A DNA stretch of 64,000 bases. Origin: Streptomyces syringium. Lineage in GTDB: Bacteria; Actinomycetota; Actinomycetes; Streptomycetales; Streptomycetaceae. Of this stretch, positions 19,501 through 26,915 are shown piece after piece (positions within the stretch are counted from its first letter, which is position 1; each line of letters opens with the position of its first letter). The notes beneath the pieces were generated by a model, which did not search any database, was not told the DNA's origin, and saw only the letters and a list, made by a program, of their open reading frames with translations. The stretch is taken from assembly GCF_017876625.1 (NCBI RefSeq), contig NZ_JAGIOH010000001.1:7337501-7401500 (forward strand), read 5' to 3'. A program made the position numbers and the translations under genes.

Positions 19501-22500
19501 GGAACTCAACCCCGACCGCACCGGCGCCCGGCACCCGTTGTTCCAGACCATGCTGGTCCTCCAGAACAACGCCGAAGCGGTCCTCGACCTCCCGGGCACC
19601 ACCGTCACACCCCGGGCATTCGACACCGCACCCACCAAATTCGACCTCGACTTCACGTTCGTGGAGAGCCGAGACGAGCAGAGCGAGCCCAGCGGCATCG
19701 ACGGTCTGCTGCACTACTCCGCCGACCTGTTCGACCACTCCACCGCCGAATCCCTGACACGGCACCTGACCCGCGTGCTCGAGGCGGCCGTCACGAACCC
19801 CGACGCCCCCGTCGGGTCCGTGGAGCTGCTCGATCCGCTGGAGCGGGACCGCCTCCTGGTGCGGTGGAACGACACCGCTCGCGCGCTGCCCGACCACCGC
19901 TTGCTGCACGAGATCTTCGAGGAGCAGGCGCGGCGGATGCCCGACGCCACCGCGCTCGTCGACGCGCGGGGCTCGCTGACGTTCCAGGAGCTGAACGTCC
20001 GGGCGAACCGGTTGGCCTGGCTGCTCATCGGGCAGGGCGTGGGACCCGAACAGCGTGTGGCCACCCTGCTGCCACGCACCGGCGAGCACCTCGTCGCCCT
20101 GCTGGCCGTGCTCAAGGCAGGCGCCTGCTACGTGCCGCTGGACCCGGAGTATCCGGTGGACCGGCTGGTTCTCATGCTGGAGGACGCCGCACCGACGGTG
20201 GTGCTGACGGAGACGGGCCACGCCGACCGGCTCCAGCCGCACTGCGGAGCGACACTGATGCTGCTGCCTCTCGACGACCCCGCCCTCCGCTCCTCCCTCA
20301 CCCGGTATGCGCCCGTGGACCCCGGGCCCGCGGACCGGCCCGTCCGGCTGCACCCCGAGCACCTCGCCTACGTGATCTACACCTCCGGTTCGACCGGGCG
20401 GCCGAAGGGCGTGGCGGTCGAACACCGCAGTCTCGCCAACCTGTTCCACGGCCACCTCGGTGAGGTCTACGCCTCCTGGCCCGCGGACGGCCACCGGATC
20501 AGGGCCGCCTTGACCGGGCCGTTGACGTTCGACTCCTCCTGGTGCCCGCTGCTGTGGATGATGGGCGGCCATGAGCTGCACCTGATCGACGACGAGATCC
20601 GGCGTGACGCACGGGCGCTGGTCGAGTACGTCGCCGCCGAGGCGGTCGACTACCTGGAGGTGTCCCCGACGTACTGCCGCCAGTTGATGGCGGCGGGGCT
20701 GCTGTCCGACGCGCAGACGTCACGGCCGCGCATCATCGAACTCGGTGGTGAGGGCTGTGATCAGGCCCTGTGGAGCGACCTCCGGGCCGCTTCGGGCACG
20801 GTCACCGTCAACGGCTACGGCCCGACGGAGGCAACGGTGTACGTCTCGTACGCGACCGCCGCGGACCACGAGCGGCCGACGATCGGCCGTCCCATGACGA
20901 ACAACCGCGTGTACGTGCTCGACGAGAGACTGCGCCCGGCCCCGGTGGGAGTGGTCGGCGAGCTGTACCTGGCGGGCACGGGTGTGGCACGCGGCTATGT
21001 GGGCCGCCCCGGTCTGACGGCGCAGCGGTTCGTGGCCTGCCCGTTCGGGGCGCCCGGCGAGCGGATGTACCGGACCGGGGACCTGGTCAGGTGGCACGCC
21101 GACGGGGTGCTGGAGTACATGGGCCGCGCCGACGACCAGGTGAAGATCCGGGGCTTCCGGATCGAGCCGGGTGAGGTGGAGGCGGTCCTCGCCGGGCACC
21201 ACGCGGTCGGCCACGTGGCCGTGAGCGTCCGCGAGGACCGCCCCGGCGACCGCCGCCTGGTGGCCTATGTGGTCGCCGGCCCCGACCGTGAGGAGGGCAC
21301 GGCCCCCGACCCGGCCGCACTGCGCCGCTTCGCGACGGAGAGGCTGCCGCGCCACATGGTGCCCTCGGCGTTCGTCCTCCTGGACGCCCTGCCGCTGACC
21401 TCTCGCGGAAAGCTGGACCGGCGGGCGCTGCCCGCGCCGGGCGACGGAGCGACGGCCGTCCGCCGCGCTCCGCGGACGGTGCGCGAAGAGCTGCTGTGCG
21501 GGCTGTTCGGGCAGGTGCTCGGGGTACCCGCGGTGGGTCTCGACGACGATTTCTTCGCGCTCGGCGGCCACTCGATGCTCGCGACCCAGCTGATCAGCCG
21601 GGTGCGTTCGGTGCTGGGCGCCGAGCTGGACATCAGGACCCTGTTCGACGCCCCCACGGTCGCCGACCTCGCCGAGCGGCTCGCCGGCGCCGAGGACCGG
21701 GCGGAGGACTCCCTCGCGGTTCTGCTGCCGCTCCGCAAGGTGCGCCGGCGGCCGGCCGGCGCACCGCTGCCGGGCGACGCCGCCCCGCCCCGGCCGCTCT
21801 TCTGCGTCCACCCGGCGGCGGGCGTCAGCTGGGTGTACTCCGGGCTGCTCCGCCACCTGCCGTCCGACCAGCCCCTGTACGGTCTCCAGGCGCACGGCCT
21901 CACCCGACCGGACGCCGCCCCGGCGAGCATGGCCGAGATGGTGGAGGCCTATCTGGCGCAGATCCGGTCCGTGCAGCCCGAGGGCCCGTACTCCCTGCTC
22001 GGTTGGTCCTTCGGCGGTGTCGTGGCCCATGAGATGGCGGTGCGGCTCCAGGAGGAGGGGCAGCGGGTCGACTCCCTGGTCCTGATGGACAGCTACCCGT
22101 CCGCCGGTGGTGTTCCGCCGGAGCGACCCGCCGGCGAACCGGGGGAGGGGACGACGGGCGAGGCGGAGCTCAGGCAGGCCCTGTTCGCCTCACTGGGACA
22201 GCGGCCGGACTCGGCCACCGATGCCACCGGCCCGCTCGCTCTGCTCGGGGACCGGGGCCTCGCGGCCATGACCCGGGTGTTCGCCCACAATGCGGGCTTG
22301 CAGGACGGCTTCACACCGAGGACGTTCCAGGGGGACGTGCTGGTCTTCGAGGCGACCGAGGACAAGGCGCCGGGCGCGGCCCGCCCACGCGACTGGGAGG
22401 CCCACGTGACGGGCCGGATCGAGGTCACCCCCGTACGGGGAGCGCACGGCGAGCTTACCCGGCCGGACCGGCTCGCCCGGATCGGTCCCGTACTGGCCGA

Positions 22501-22525
22501 CTGGCTGGTGCGGCCCGGGCGGTGA
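16505..22525 (+). CDS. NRPS: PCP-C-PCP-C-A-PCP-TE
   Basis: This 2006-residue NRPS starts at ATG 16505 behind AAGGAAG. Order: PCP1 (GGHSL near 60), C1 (about 115-545, HHIASDG near 242), PCP2 (GGHSL near 618), C2 (about 675-1100, HHIASDG near 801), A (about 1130-1620, YTSGSTGRPKG, YGPTE, YRTGD), PCP3 (GGHSM near 1686), TE (about 1760-2005, GWSFGG). There are two condensation domains but only one adenylation domain, so PCP1 and PCP2 must be charged in trans or by other condensation domains. The A pocket aligned by eye reads D-S-C-E-E-G-G-V-Y, which I do not recognise; the two acidic residues hint at a basic substrate. The first two PCP-C units are near-duplicates. The TE should release the peptide. 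Confidence 0.95.
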   Translation: MTESQSPPADRTADEEHGSGESGGRGPRTVQEELLCGLFARVLNVPHVGVDDNFFALGGHSLRAAQLLSRIRSVLGVELGVRELFSAPTVAGLAGRLAEGMAARPAVVARRRPEVLPLSFAQQRLWFLDRLEQSPTYNAPFAFRVRGGVDGEALQAAVGDVVARHEALRTVFPATEGEARQVVLAPDDAVVKVAVVSCAVEDLPAVVQESAFAAFDLAVELPLRVTLFSAAHDDHVLLLTLHHIASDGWSEAPLLRDLSTAYRARTEGRAPEWQALPVQYADYALWQRELLEDIGAQQSEFWTRTLADLPQELALPTDRPRPAQASHTGGIVHFHLPAELHTRLESVALTHGTTLFMALQAALATLLTRLGAGTDIPLGTATAGRGDQALDDLVGFFVNTLVLRTDTSGDPTFSQLLQRVREADLAAFAHQDLPFEQLVKELNPDRTAARHPLFQTMLVLQNNAEAVLDLPGTTVTPRAFDTAPTKFDLGWSFAEQRDAAESPAGIAGTLQFATDLFDHSTAACLPRVLERLLDAVATSPDVAVGSLEIFESAEQERVLLARAAERGRALDAVEEVQEEGEGGRGPRSVQEELLCGLFADILKVPGVGVHDNFFALGGHSLLATRLLGRIRSVLGVELGVRELFSAPTVAGLAGRLAEGAAARPAVVARRRPEVLPLSFAQQRLWFLDRLEQSPTYNAPFAFRVRGGVDGEALQAAVGDVVARHEALRTVYPAVDGEARQVVLAPDRAVVKVAVVSCAVEDLPAVVQESAFASFDLAVELPLRVTLFSAGHDDHVLLLTLHHIASDGWSEAPLLRDLSLAYRARLDGGVPRWRPLPVQYADYALWQRELLEDIGAHQSEFWTRTLADLPQELALPTDRPRPAQATHTGGLVHFHLPAELHGQLDALARGHSATLFMSLQAALAALLTHYGAGTDIPLGTATAGRGDQALDDLVGFFVNTLVLRTDTSGDPTFSELLQRVREADLAAFAHQDLPFEELVKELNPDRTGARHPLFQTMLVLQNNAEAVLDLPGTTVTPRAFDTAPTKFDLDFTFVESRDEQSEPSGIDGLLHYSADLFDHSTAESLTRHLTRVLEAAVTNPDAPVGSVELLDPLERDRLLVRWNDTARALPDHRLLHEIFEEQARRMPDATALVDARGSLTFQELNVRANRLAWLLIGQGVGPEQRVATLLPRTGEHLVALLAVLKAGACYVPLDPEYPVDRLVLMLEDAAPTVVLTETGHADRLQPHCGATLMLLPLDDPALRSSLTRYAPVDPGPADRPVRLHPEHLAYVIYTSGSTGRPKGVAVEHRSLANLFHGHLGEVYASWPADGHRIRAALTGPLTFDSSWCPLLWMMGGHELHLIDDEIRRDARALVEYVAAEAVDYLEVSPTYCRQLMAAGLLSDAQTSRPRIIELGGEGCDQALWSDLRAASGTVTVNGYGPTEATVYVSYATAADHERPTIGRPMTNNRVYVLDERLRPAPVGVVGELYLAGTGVARGYVGRPGLTAQRFVACPFGAPGERMYRTGDLVRWHADGVLEYMGRADDQVKIRGFRIEPGEVEAVLAGHHAVGHVAVSVREDRPGDRRLVAYVVAGPDREEGTAPDPAALRRFATERLPRHMVPSAFVLLDALPLTSRGKLDRRALPAPGDGATAVRRAPRTVREELLCGLFGQVLGVPAVGLDDDFFALGGHSMLATQLISRVRSVLGAELDIRTLFDAPTVADLAERLAGAEDRAEDSLAVLLPLRKVRRRPAGAPLPGDAAPPRPLFCVHPAAGVSWVYSGLLRHLPSDQPLYGLQAHGLTRPDAAPASMAEMVEAYLAQIRSVQPEGPYSLLGWSFGGVVAHEMAVRLQEEGQRVDSLVLMDSYPSAGGVPPERPAGEPGEGTTGEAELRQALFASLGQRPDSATDATGPLALLGDRGLAAMTRVFAHNAGLQDGFTPRTFQGDVLVFEATEDKAPGAARPRDWEAHVTGRIEVTPVRGAHGELTRPDRLARIGPVLADWLVRPGR
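16712..17972 (+). repeat. PCP-C coding duplication, copy 1
   Basis: This block of PCP1-C1 recurs at an exact in-frame offset of 1677 bp. The stretch 16712-17016 differs from copy 2 at only two bases, and 17615-17972 at only a handful. The middle is more diverged but keeps length without indels. Codons here use more T at third positions (GTG TTG GGT) than in flanking genes. Confidence 0.9.
18389..19649 (+). repeat. PCP-C coding duplication, copy 2
   Basis: This is the partner of the block at 16712-17972 and encodes PCP2-C2. Near-identity at both ends with a divergent middle fits a duplication followed by gene conversion, or selection acting on the middle of the condensation domain. Confidence 0.9.
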
Positions 22526-22530
22526 CGGCC

Positions 22531-25500
22531 TCACCGAGGTGACCGGGTCCCGTCCGGGTGCCGCCGCACCGCACCCGGACGGGACCCCGCCAGGGCGTCC
22601 GCCCCCGTCTCCGCGGGTCGTCGCAGCCCCCGGTACAGCTCCTCGGCCTGTGCCAGGTGGTCGTCGGCCGCCGACTCCTCGCGCACCGCCCGCAGGGCCC
22701 TGCCGAGAGCCTCGTGACTGCGCGCCATCAGCAGCGGTTCCCCGGTCGGCTGAGCGCCGGCCAGGGCGTCCCGCGCGGCGCCGACGGCGCCCCCGGTGTC
22801 CCCGGTCGCCAGGAGCGCCTCGGAAAGCCGGAACAGACACTCCGCCTCGTTGCGGGCATGGCCGCTGTCCCGGGCCCTCTCCAGCACCCGGCGGTACTGC
22901 CGGGCCGCCGCCGCGTGGCTGCCGTTCCCCAGCAGGCTGTCCGCCTCCGTCATCATCACCCTGATCAGCCACTTCTCGTCCTCGCTGCGGGTGAAGACAC
23001 CCGTCAGCTCCCGGCACCGCGATCCGATGCGGTCCAGGGCCATCCGCCGGTCCGGATCCTCGACCTCGATCCGGAGCAGGACGGTGCGCCGTCGCGCGAC
23101 CAGTTCCCGGTCACCGCTGACCGCGGCCAGGGCCACCGACCGCTCGGCGAATCCGCGGGCCGCCGCGAAGTTCCCGAACTGAAGCTCCAGCTCGGCCAGC
23201 ATCGCCAGCGTGAACAGCACCAGCAGGAAGGGCCGGTAGCCGTCGCCCGGCGCCGGAGCGTCCTCGAAGGTCTCCAGGACCTTCAACAGGTGGGCCCGTG
23301 AGCGATGGAGCGACGCGGGGGAGGAATGCGTCTTGAGGATCACTCCCGCCGCGTAGTGGGCGGTGCCCGCGATGTCTCCGCCGCAGTGCGCCAGGGCGGC
23401 CGGGACCAGAGCGGTCGCGGCCTGCGCGAGCTGACCGAGCGGCACGATCTCCTCGAAGCAGGGCACGAGGGTGACGGTGTCCACGGCCAGCGCCACCGCA
23501 TCGGGGTCACCGCAGGCCGCCGCCTGCTCGACGACCGCGGCCACCGTGGGCATCACACGCCGTATCCACACCCTCGCCTCGTGGGCGTCTCCCAGCTCCG
23601 GGCCCGCCGACCGCCTCGGGTGGATCTCCGCGGTCAACGGACCGGCCAGGGGCTGCGAGGCCCGCACCGCGGCCACGACGCCGGCACACAGGTAGTCGGC
23701 CGCGCGGCGCACCACCTCACGGCGTTCCCCCTCGGTCAGCTCCGCCTGTGCCTTCGCCCGGGCGTACGCGCCGACCAGGTCGTGGAAGTGGTAGAGGCCC
23801 GGTGCGTGGGTCTCCAGGAGCACGGCGTCGACCAGTGCTTCCAGGACCGCCTCGGTTTCCCGCTCCGGCAGATCGAGAACGGCGGCCGCGCCCCTGACGT
23901 CGAACTCCGCGCAGTGCGGGACGGACAGCGCCGTGAACGCCCGGGCCTGCCCGGGAGCCAGCTGGGAGGTCGACAACTCGAAGACCGCCTCGACGGTCAG
24001 CTCGCCGACCCGAAGCTCTCCGAGCAGCCTGGCCTGGTCCGACACGCGTGCCAGCAGCGCGGCGACGGTCCACGCCGGCCGGGTCGCCAGCCGGGCCCCG
24101 GCCGCACGCAGCGCCAGCGGCAGGTGCCCGCAGGCCTCCGCCAGCGCCGCGACGGCATCCGGCTCCTCCGCGAGCCGCCGCATCCCGGCGACCTTGCCGA
24201 TCAGCTCCACGGCATCGTCGGGGCCCAGACCCACCAGGGGCACGGTGAGGGTGGCCGGCATCGCCGCCAGGGCCCGGGCCGTGATCAGCACGGCGCACCG
24301 GGCCGCACCCGGCAGCAACGGTTCGACCTGGGCGACGCTGGTGGCGTTGTCGAGCACGACCAGCACGGCGCGCTGCGACAACAGGGTGCGGAACAGTGCC
24401 GTGCGATCGACGAGCGAAGCCGGGAAGCGCTCGTGCCCAATGCCCAGTGCCGTCAGGAAGCTCGTCAGGATCCCGGCCGGGTCGCACGGAGTGCCGTCGG
24501 GCCCGCGCAGGTTCGCGTACAGCTGTCCGTCGGGATAGGACCCGGCAACGGCGTGCGCCGTGCGCAGGGCCAGGGCGGTCTTGCCGACCCCGCCCATGCC
24601 CGTGATGACGGCGGCGGCGTGCTCGCCGCCGCCGGTGAGCGCGGAGACCAGCGCGGCGATCTGGTCGTGACGGCCGGTGAAGTCACAGGGCATCGGCGGG
24701 AGCTGAGCGGGCGGCGGCGGGTCCTGATCGCCCGCCCGGACCAGGTCGGCCCGTGCCGGTGCCTCCTCGTCGACCGCGGAGGGTGCCGCGAGGAGCGCCC
24801 GGTCCTCCGCCAGGATGGCCGCGTGCAGGGCCCGGAGCGCGGGACCCGCGTCGATGCCCAGCTCGTCCGCCAGCACCCGGCGGGCATGGTCGAAGGCCAG
24901 CAGCGCCTCGGCGCCGCGCCCGGAACGGTAGAGCGCCAGCATCAGCGCACCGTGCAACCGCTCCCGGTACGGGTACGTCTCCAGAGCGCGCAGGATGTCC
25001 GGTACCAGCTCCGCGCTGTGTCCGCACTCGAGCAGCAGCTCCAGGCGGTGCTCCATCGCGGACGCGCGCTGCTCGGTCAGTGCGCGGCGCTGGTCCTCGG
25101 CACCGGGCCCGGGCAGCCCGGCCAGTGCGGGGCCCCGCCACATCCCGAGCGCCTCCTCCAGACAGGCCACGGCGGCCGAGGGATCACCGTCCCGGGCCCG
25201 GTGCCTGGCACGTGCGGTGAGCAGACCGAACCGCAGCGCGTCGACGCCTTCCTCGGGGAGCCGCAGCACGTACCCGTCGGCCGTGGTGCCGATGAGCGAC
25301 GACGGGCGCGCGCCGCCGTCCGTGTCCACGCGGTCGATGTGCGTCCGCAGCCGGTGCACGTAGTTCACGACCACCCGCCGGGCGGAGGACGGCGGATCGT
25401 CGTGGTACAGCCTGTCGATCAACTCGTCGACGGTCACCAGGGACCCCGCACGCAGCGCCAGGGCCGCGAGCACGGTCTGGGGCCCCGGCGCTCCGGGGCG

Positions 25501-25578
25501 GGAGGCCGTCCCGTGGGCCGAGACGAACTGGACAGGACCGAGCAACCGGATGCGAGTCATGATGTGAGGCGTGTGCAC
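22531..25578 (-). CDS. AfsR/SARP-family STAND regulator 1
   Basis: This 1015-residue regulator has an OmpR-type winged helix (RIRLLGPVQF onward, about 7-100), a bacterial transcriptional activator domain (about 105-255), an NB-ARC ATPase (P-loop GMGGVGKT near 325-333, Walker B VLVVLDN), and a helical TPR-like C-terminus. GTG 25578 has GGGGAG ten bases upstream; an internal ATG at 25560 is an alternative start. It converges on the NRPS with a 5-bp gap. AfsR-like proteins activate secondary-metabolite promoters in response to nucleotide state and phosphorylation. Its position next to the PKS/NRPS cluster makes it a candidate regulator, but it could act elsewhere. Confidence 0.92.
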   Translation of the reverse strand: MHTPHIMTRIRLLGPVQFVSAHGTASRPGAPGPQTVLAALALRAGSLVTVDELIDRLYHDDPPSSARRVVVNYVHRLRTHIDRVDTDGGARPSSLIGTTADGYVLRLPEEGVDALRFGLLTARARHRARDGDPSAAVACLEEALGMWRGPALAGLPGPGAEDQRRALTEQRASAMEHRLELLLECGHSAELVPDILRALETYPYRERLHGALMLALYRSGRGAEALLAFDHARRVLADELGIDAGPALRALHAAILAEDRALLAAPSAVDEEAPARADLVRAGDQDPPPPAQLPPMPCDFTGRHDQIAALVSALTGGGEHAAAVITGMGGVGKTALALRTAHAVAGSYPDGQLYANLRGPDGTPCDPAGILTSFLTALGIGHERFPASLVDRTALFRTLLSQRAVLVVLDNATSVAQVEPLLPGAARCAVLITARALAAMPATLTVPLVGLGPDDAVELIGKVAGMRRLAEEPDAVAALAEACGHLPLALRAAGARLATRPAWTVAALLARVSDQARLLGELRVGELTVEAVFELSTSQLAPGQARAFTALSVPHCAEFDVRGAAAVLDLPERETEAVLEALVDAVLLETHAPGLYHFHDLVGAYARAKAQAELTEGERREVVRRAADYLCAGVVAAVRASQPLAGPLTAEIHPRRSAGPELGDAHEARVWIRRVMPTVAAVVEQAAACGDPDAVALAVDTVTLVPCFEEIVPLGQLAQAATALVPAALAHCGGDIAGTAHYAAGVILKTHSSPASLHRSRAHLLKVLETFEDAPAPGDGYRPFLLVLFTLAMLAELELQFGNFAAARGFAERSVALAAVSGDRELVARRRTVLLRIEVEDPDRRMALDRIGSRCRELTGVFTRSEDEKWLIRVMMTEADSLLGNGSHAAAARQYRRVLERARDSGHARNEAECLFRLSEALLATGDTGGAVGAARDALAGAQPTGEPLLMARSHEALGRALRAVREESAADDHLAQAEELYRGLRRPAETGADALAGSRPGAVRRHPDGTRSPR

Positions 25579-25675
25579 GTGCGAACGTCTCCCCTACCCC
25601 GACGGATGGTTGATGATCATATGGGGTGGGAGGCGCGGTCTTTCACGACCGCCCCCGCTGTGCTGCGATGGGGGG

Positions 25676-26434
25676 ATGAGCGAACGGGTGCGCGCGGGTT
25701 ACCGAGGGACCGGGCCGGGAGCCATCACGCCCGACGGGTGCGCGGTCGAGCTCTACGAACGGCTCCCGGTGGGCGACGAGCCCGATGTCATCGCCCGCGC
25801 GGTCCCCGCCCGGGCCCGCATCCTCGAACTGGGCTCGGGCGTGGGCCGGGTGACGCATCCGCTGGTCGAGCGGGGCTTCACCGTGACCGCCGTCGATGAA
25901 TCCCCCCGGATGCTGGAGCGGGTCCGGGGCGCCCGGACCGTGTGCACTCCGATCGAGGACCTGGAGCTCGACGAGCGCTTCGACGTGGTGCTCCTGGCGT
26001 CGTTCCTGATTCACGCCGGTGATCCGCTGGTCCGCAGGGGACTGCTGCGGGCCTGCCGGCAGCACGTCACGGACGACGGATGCGTGCTGATCCAGCGCGA
26101 GAGCGAGGACCGGCACGAGAACCTGCCACGGGAGCGGAAGATCGCCGGGGGCCGCATCCGGGTGGTCTCCTCCGAACCGGTCCGCCCCGGTGTGCGGTCC
26201 GTCCACGTCGAATACCTCTTCCCCGACGTGCGATGGACCCAGACGTTCCTGTCCCACCCCCTGACCACACAGGCCTTCGAAGAGGCCCTGGCCGAGGCGG
26301 GGCTCGCCGTGGACGCCTATCTGACCGGTGACCGCACCTGGGTGCGGGCCCTGCCGGTCCCCGGGCCCTCCCGTGCCGCACCGCTTCCCCGGGCGGGGAA
26401 GCGGGCGGCCGGGGCGGACGCGGCTACCAGTTGA
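25676..26434 (+). CDS. SAM-dependent class I methyltransferase
   Basis: This 252-residue protein starts at ATG 25676 after a G-rich stretch. The SAM motif LELGSGVGRVT (about 44-54), the acidic AVDES motif and a hydrophobic strand VVLLASFLIH fit a class I methyltransferase of the UbiE/Methyltransf_25 type. It is transcribed away from AfsR-like regulator 1, and its last 11 bp overlap the end of the convergent small secreted-protein gene. The substrate is unknown, and nothing ties it firmly to the PKS/NRPS cluster. Confidence 0.82.
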   Translation: MSERVRAGYRGTGPGAITPDGCAVELYERLPVGDEPDVIARAVPARARILELGSGVGRVTHPLVERGFTVTAVDESPRMLERVRGARTVCTPIEDLELDERFDVVLLASFLIHAGDPLVRRGLLRACRQHVTDDGCVLIQRESEDRHENLPRERKIAGGRIRVVSSEPVRPGVRSVHVEYLFPDVRWTQTFLSHPLTTQAFEEALAEAGLAVDAYLTGDRTWVRALPVPGPSRAAPLPRAGKRAAGADAATS

Positions 26435-26831
26435 GCAGGGGGCTCTGGATGTAGTCGTAGGGGTGCTCGCCGCCGTTCCAGTAGACGCGCAGTTCGCTCT
26501 TGTACGCATGGCCCCGGCTCGGGTTGGGGAGCCAGGCGGTACGGTCCCACTGGTTGCACGGGCCGCTGAGCACGCGGTCGACCCAGCCGTCGGTCGCGTC
26601 GATCCGGACCAGTTCCAGCCGGCAGTTGGGGTCGGTGGTGGCGAGCCGGGCGTGCACGTCGAACCTGACGCTGCCGCCGTCCGCGCTGACGCAGGCCTGC
26701 TTCCAGGTCTCGCCGTTGCAGCCGCCGCCGGAGGCGGCCGAGGCCGAACCGGCGGTCAGGGTGAGCGCCGAGCCGGCCATGGCGAGGGCGCCGAGGCCGA
26801 GTGCTGCGCGGCGGATGAGTGACGAAGCCAT
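26424..26831 (-). CDS. Small secreted protein of unknown function
   Basis: This 135-residue preprotein starts at ATG 26831 with AAGGGATC upstream. A Sec-type signal peptide (SSLIRRAALGLGALAMAG, cut after SASA or nearby) is followed by a Cys-containing mature domain of about 100 residues with four cysteines and many aromatic residues. I recognise no family. It lies 84 bp after the second AfsR-like gene on the same strand, so co-transcription with the lectin/regulator pair is possible. Confidence 0.8.
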   Translation of the reverse strand: MASSLIRRAALGLGALAMAGSALTLTAGSASAASGGGCNGETWKQACVSADGGSVRFDVHARLATTDPNCRLELVRIDATDGWVDRVLSGPCNQWDRTAWLPNPSRGHAYKSELRVYWNGGEHPYDYIQSPLLNW

Positions 26832-26915
26832 GAGTGATCCCTTTCGATGGTGAAGCGGTTTCCTTGGTGCGGCATCACCATCGGACTGGTTCTTCAACAC
26901 GCGATAAACGCCAGG

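Noticed and set aside
1..22525. Assignment of the cluster to a named compound such as detoxin/rimosamide
   Set aside because: TauD plus NRPS/PKS is superficially similar, but the predicted glutamine A domain and the PCP-C-PCP-C-A-PCP-TE order do not let me match a known cluster with confidence.
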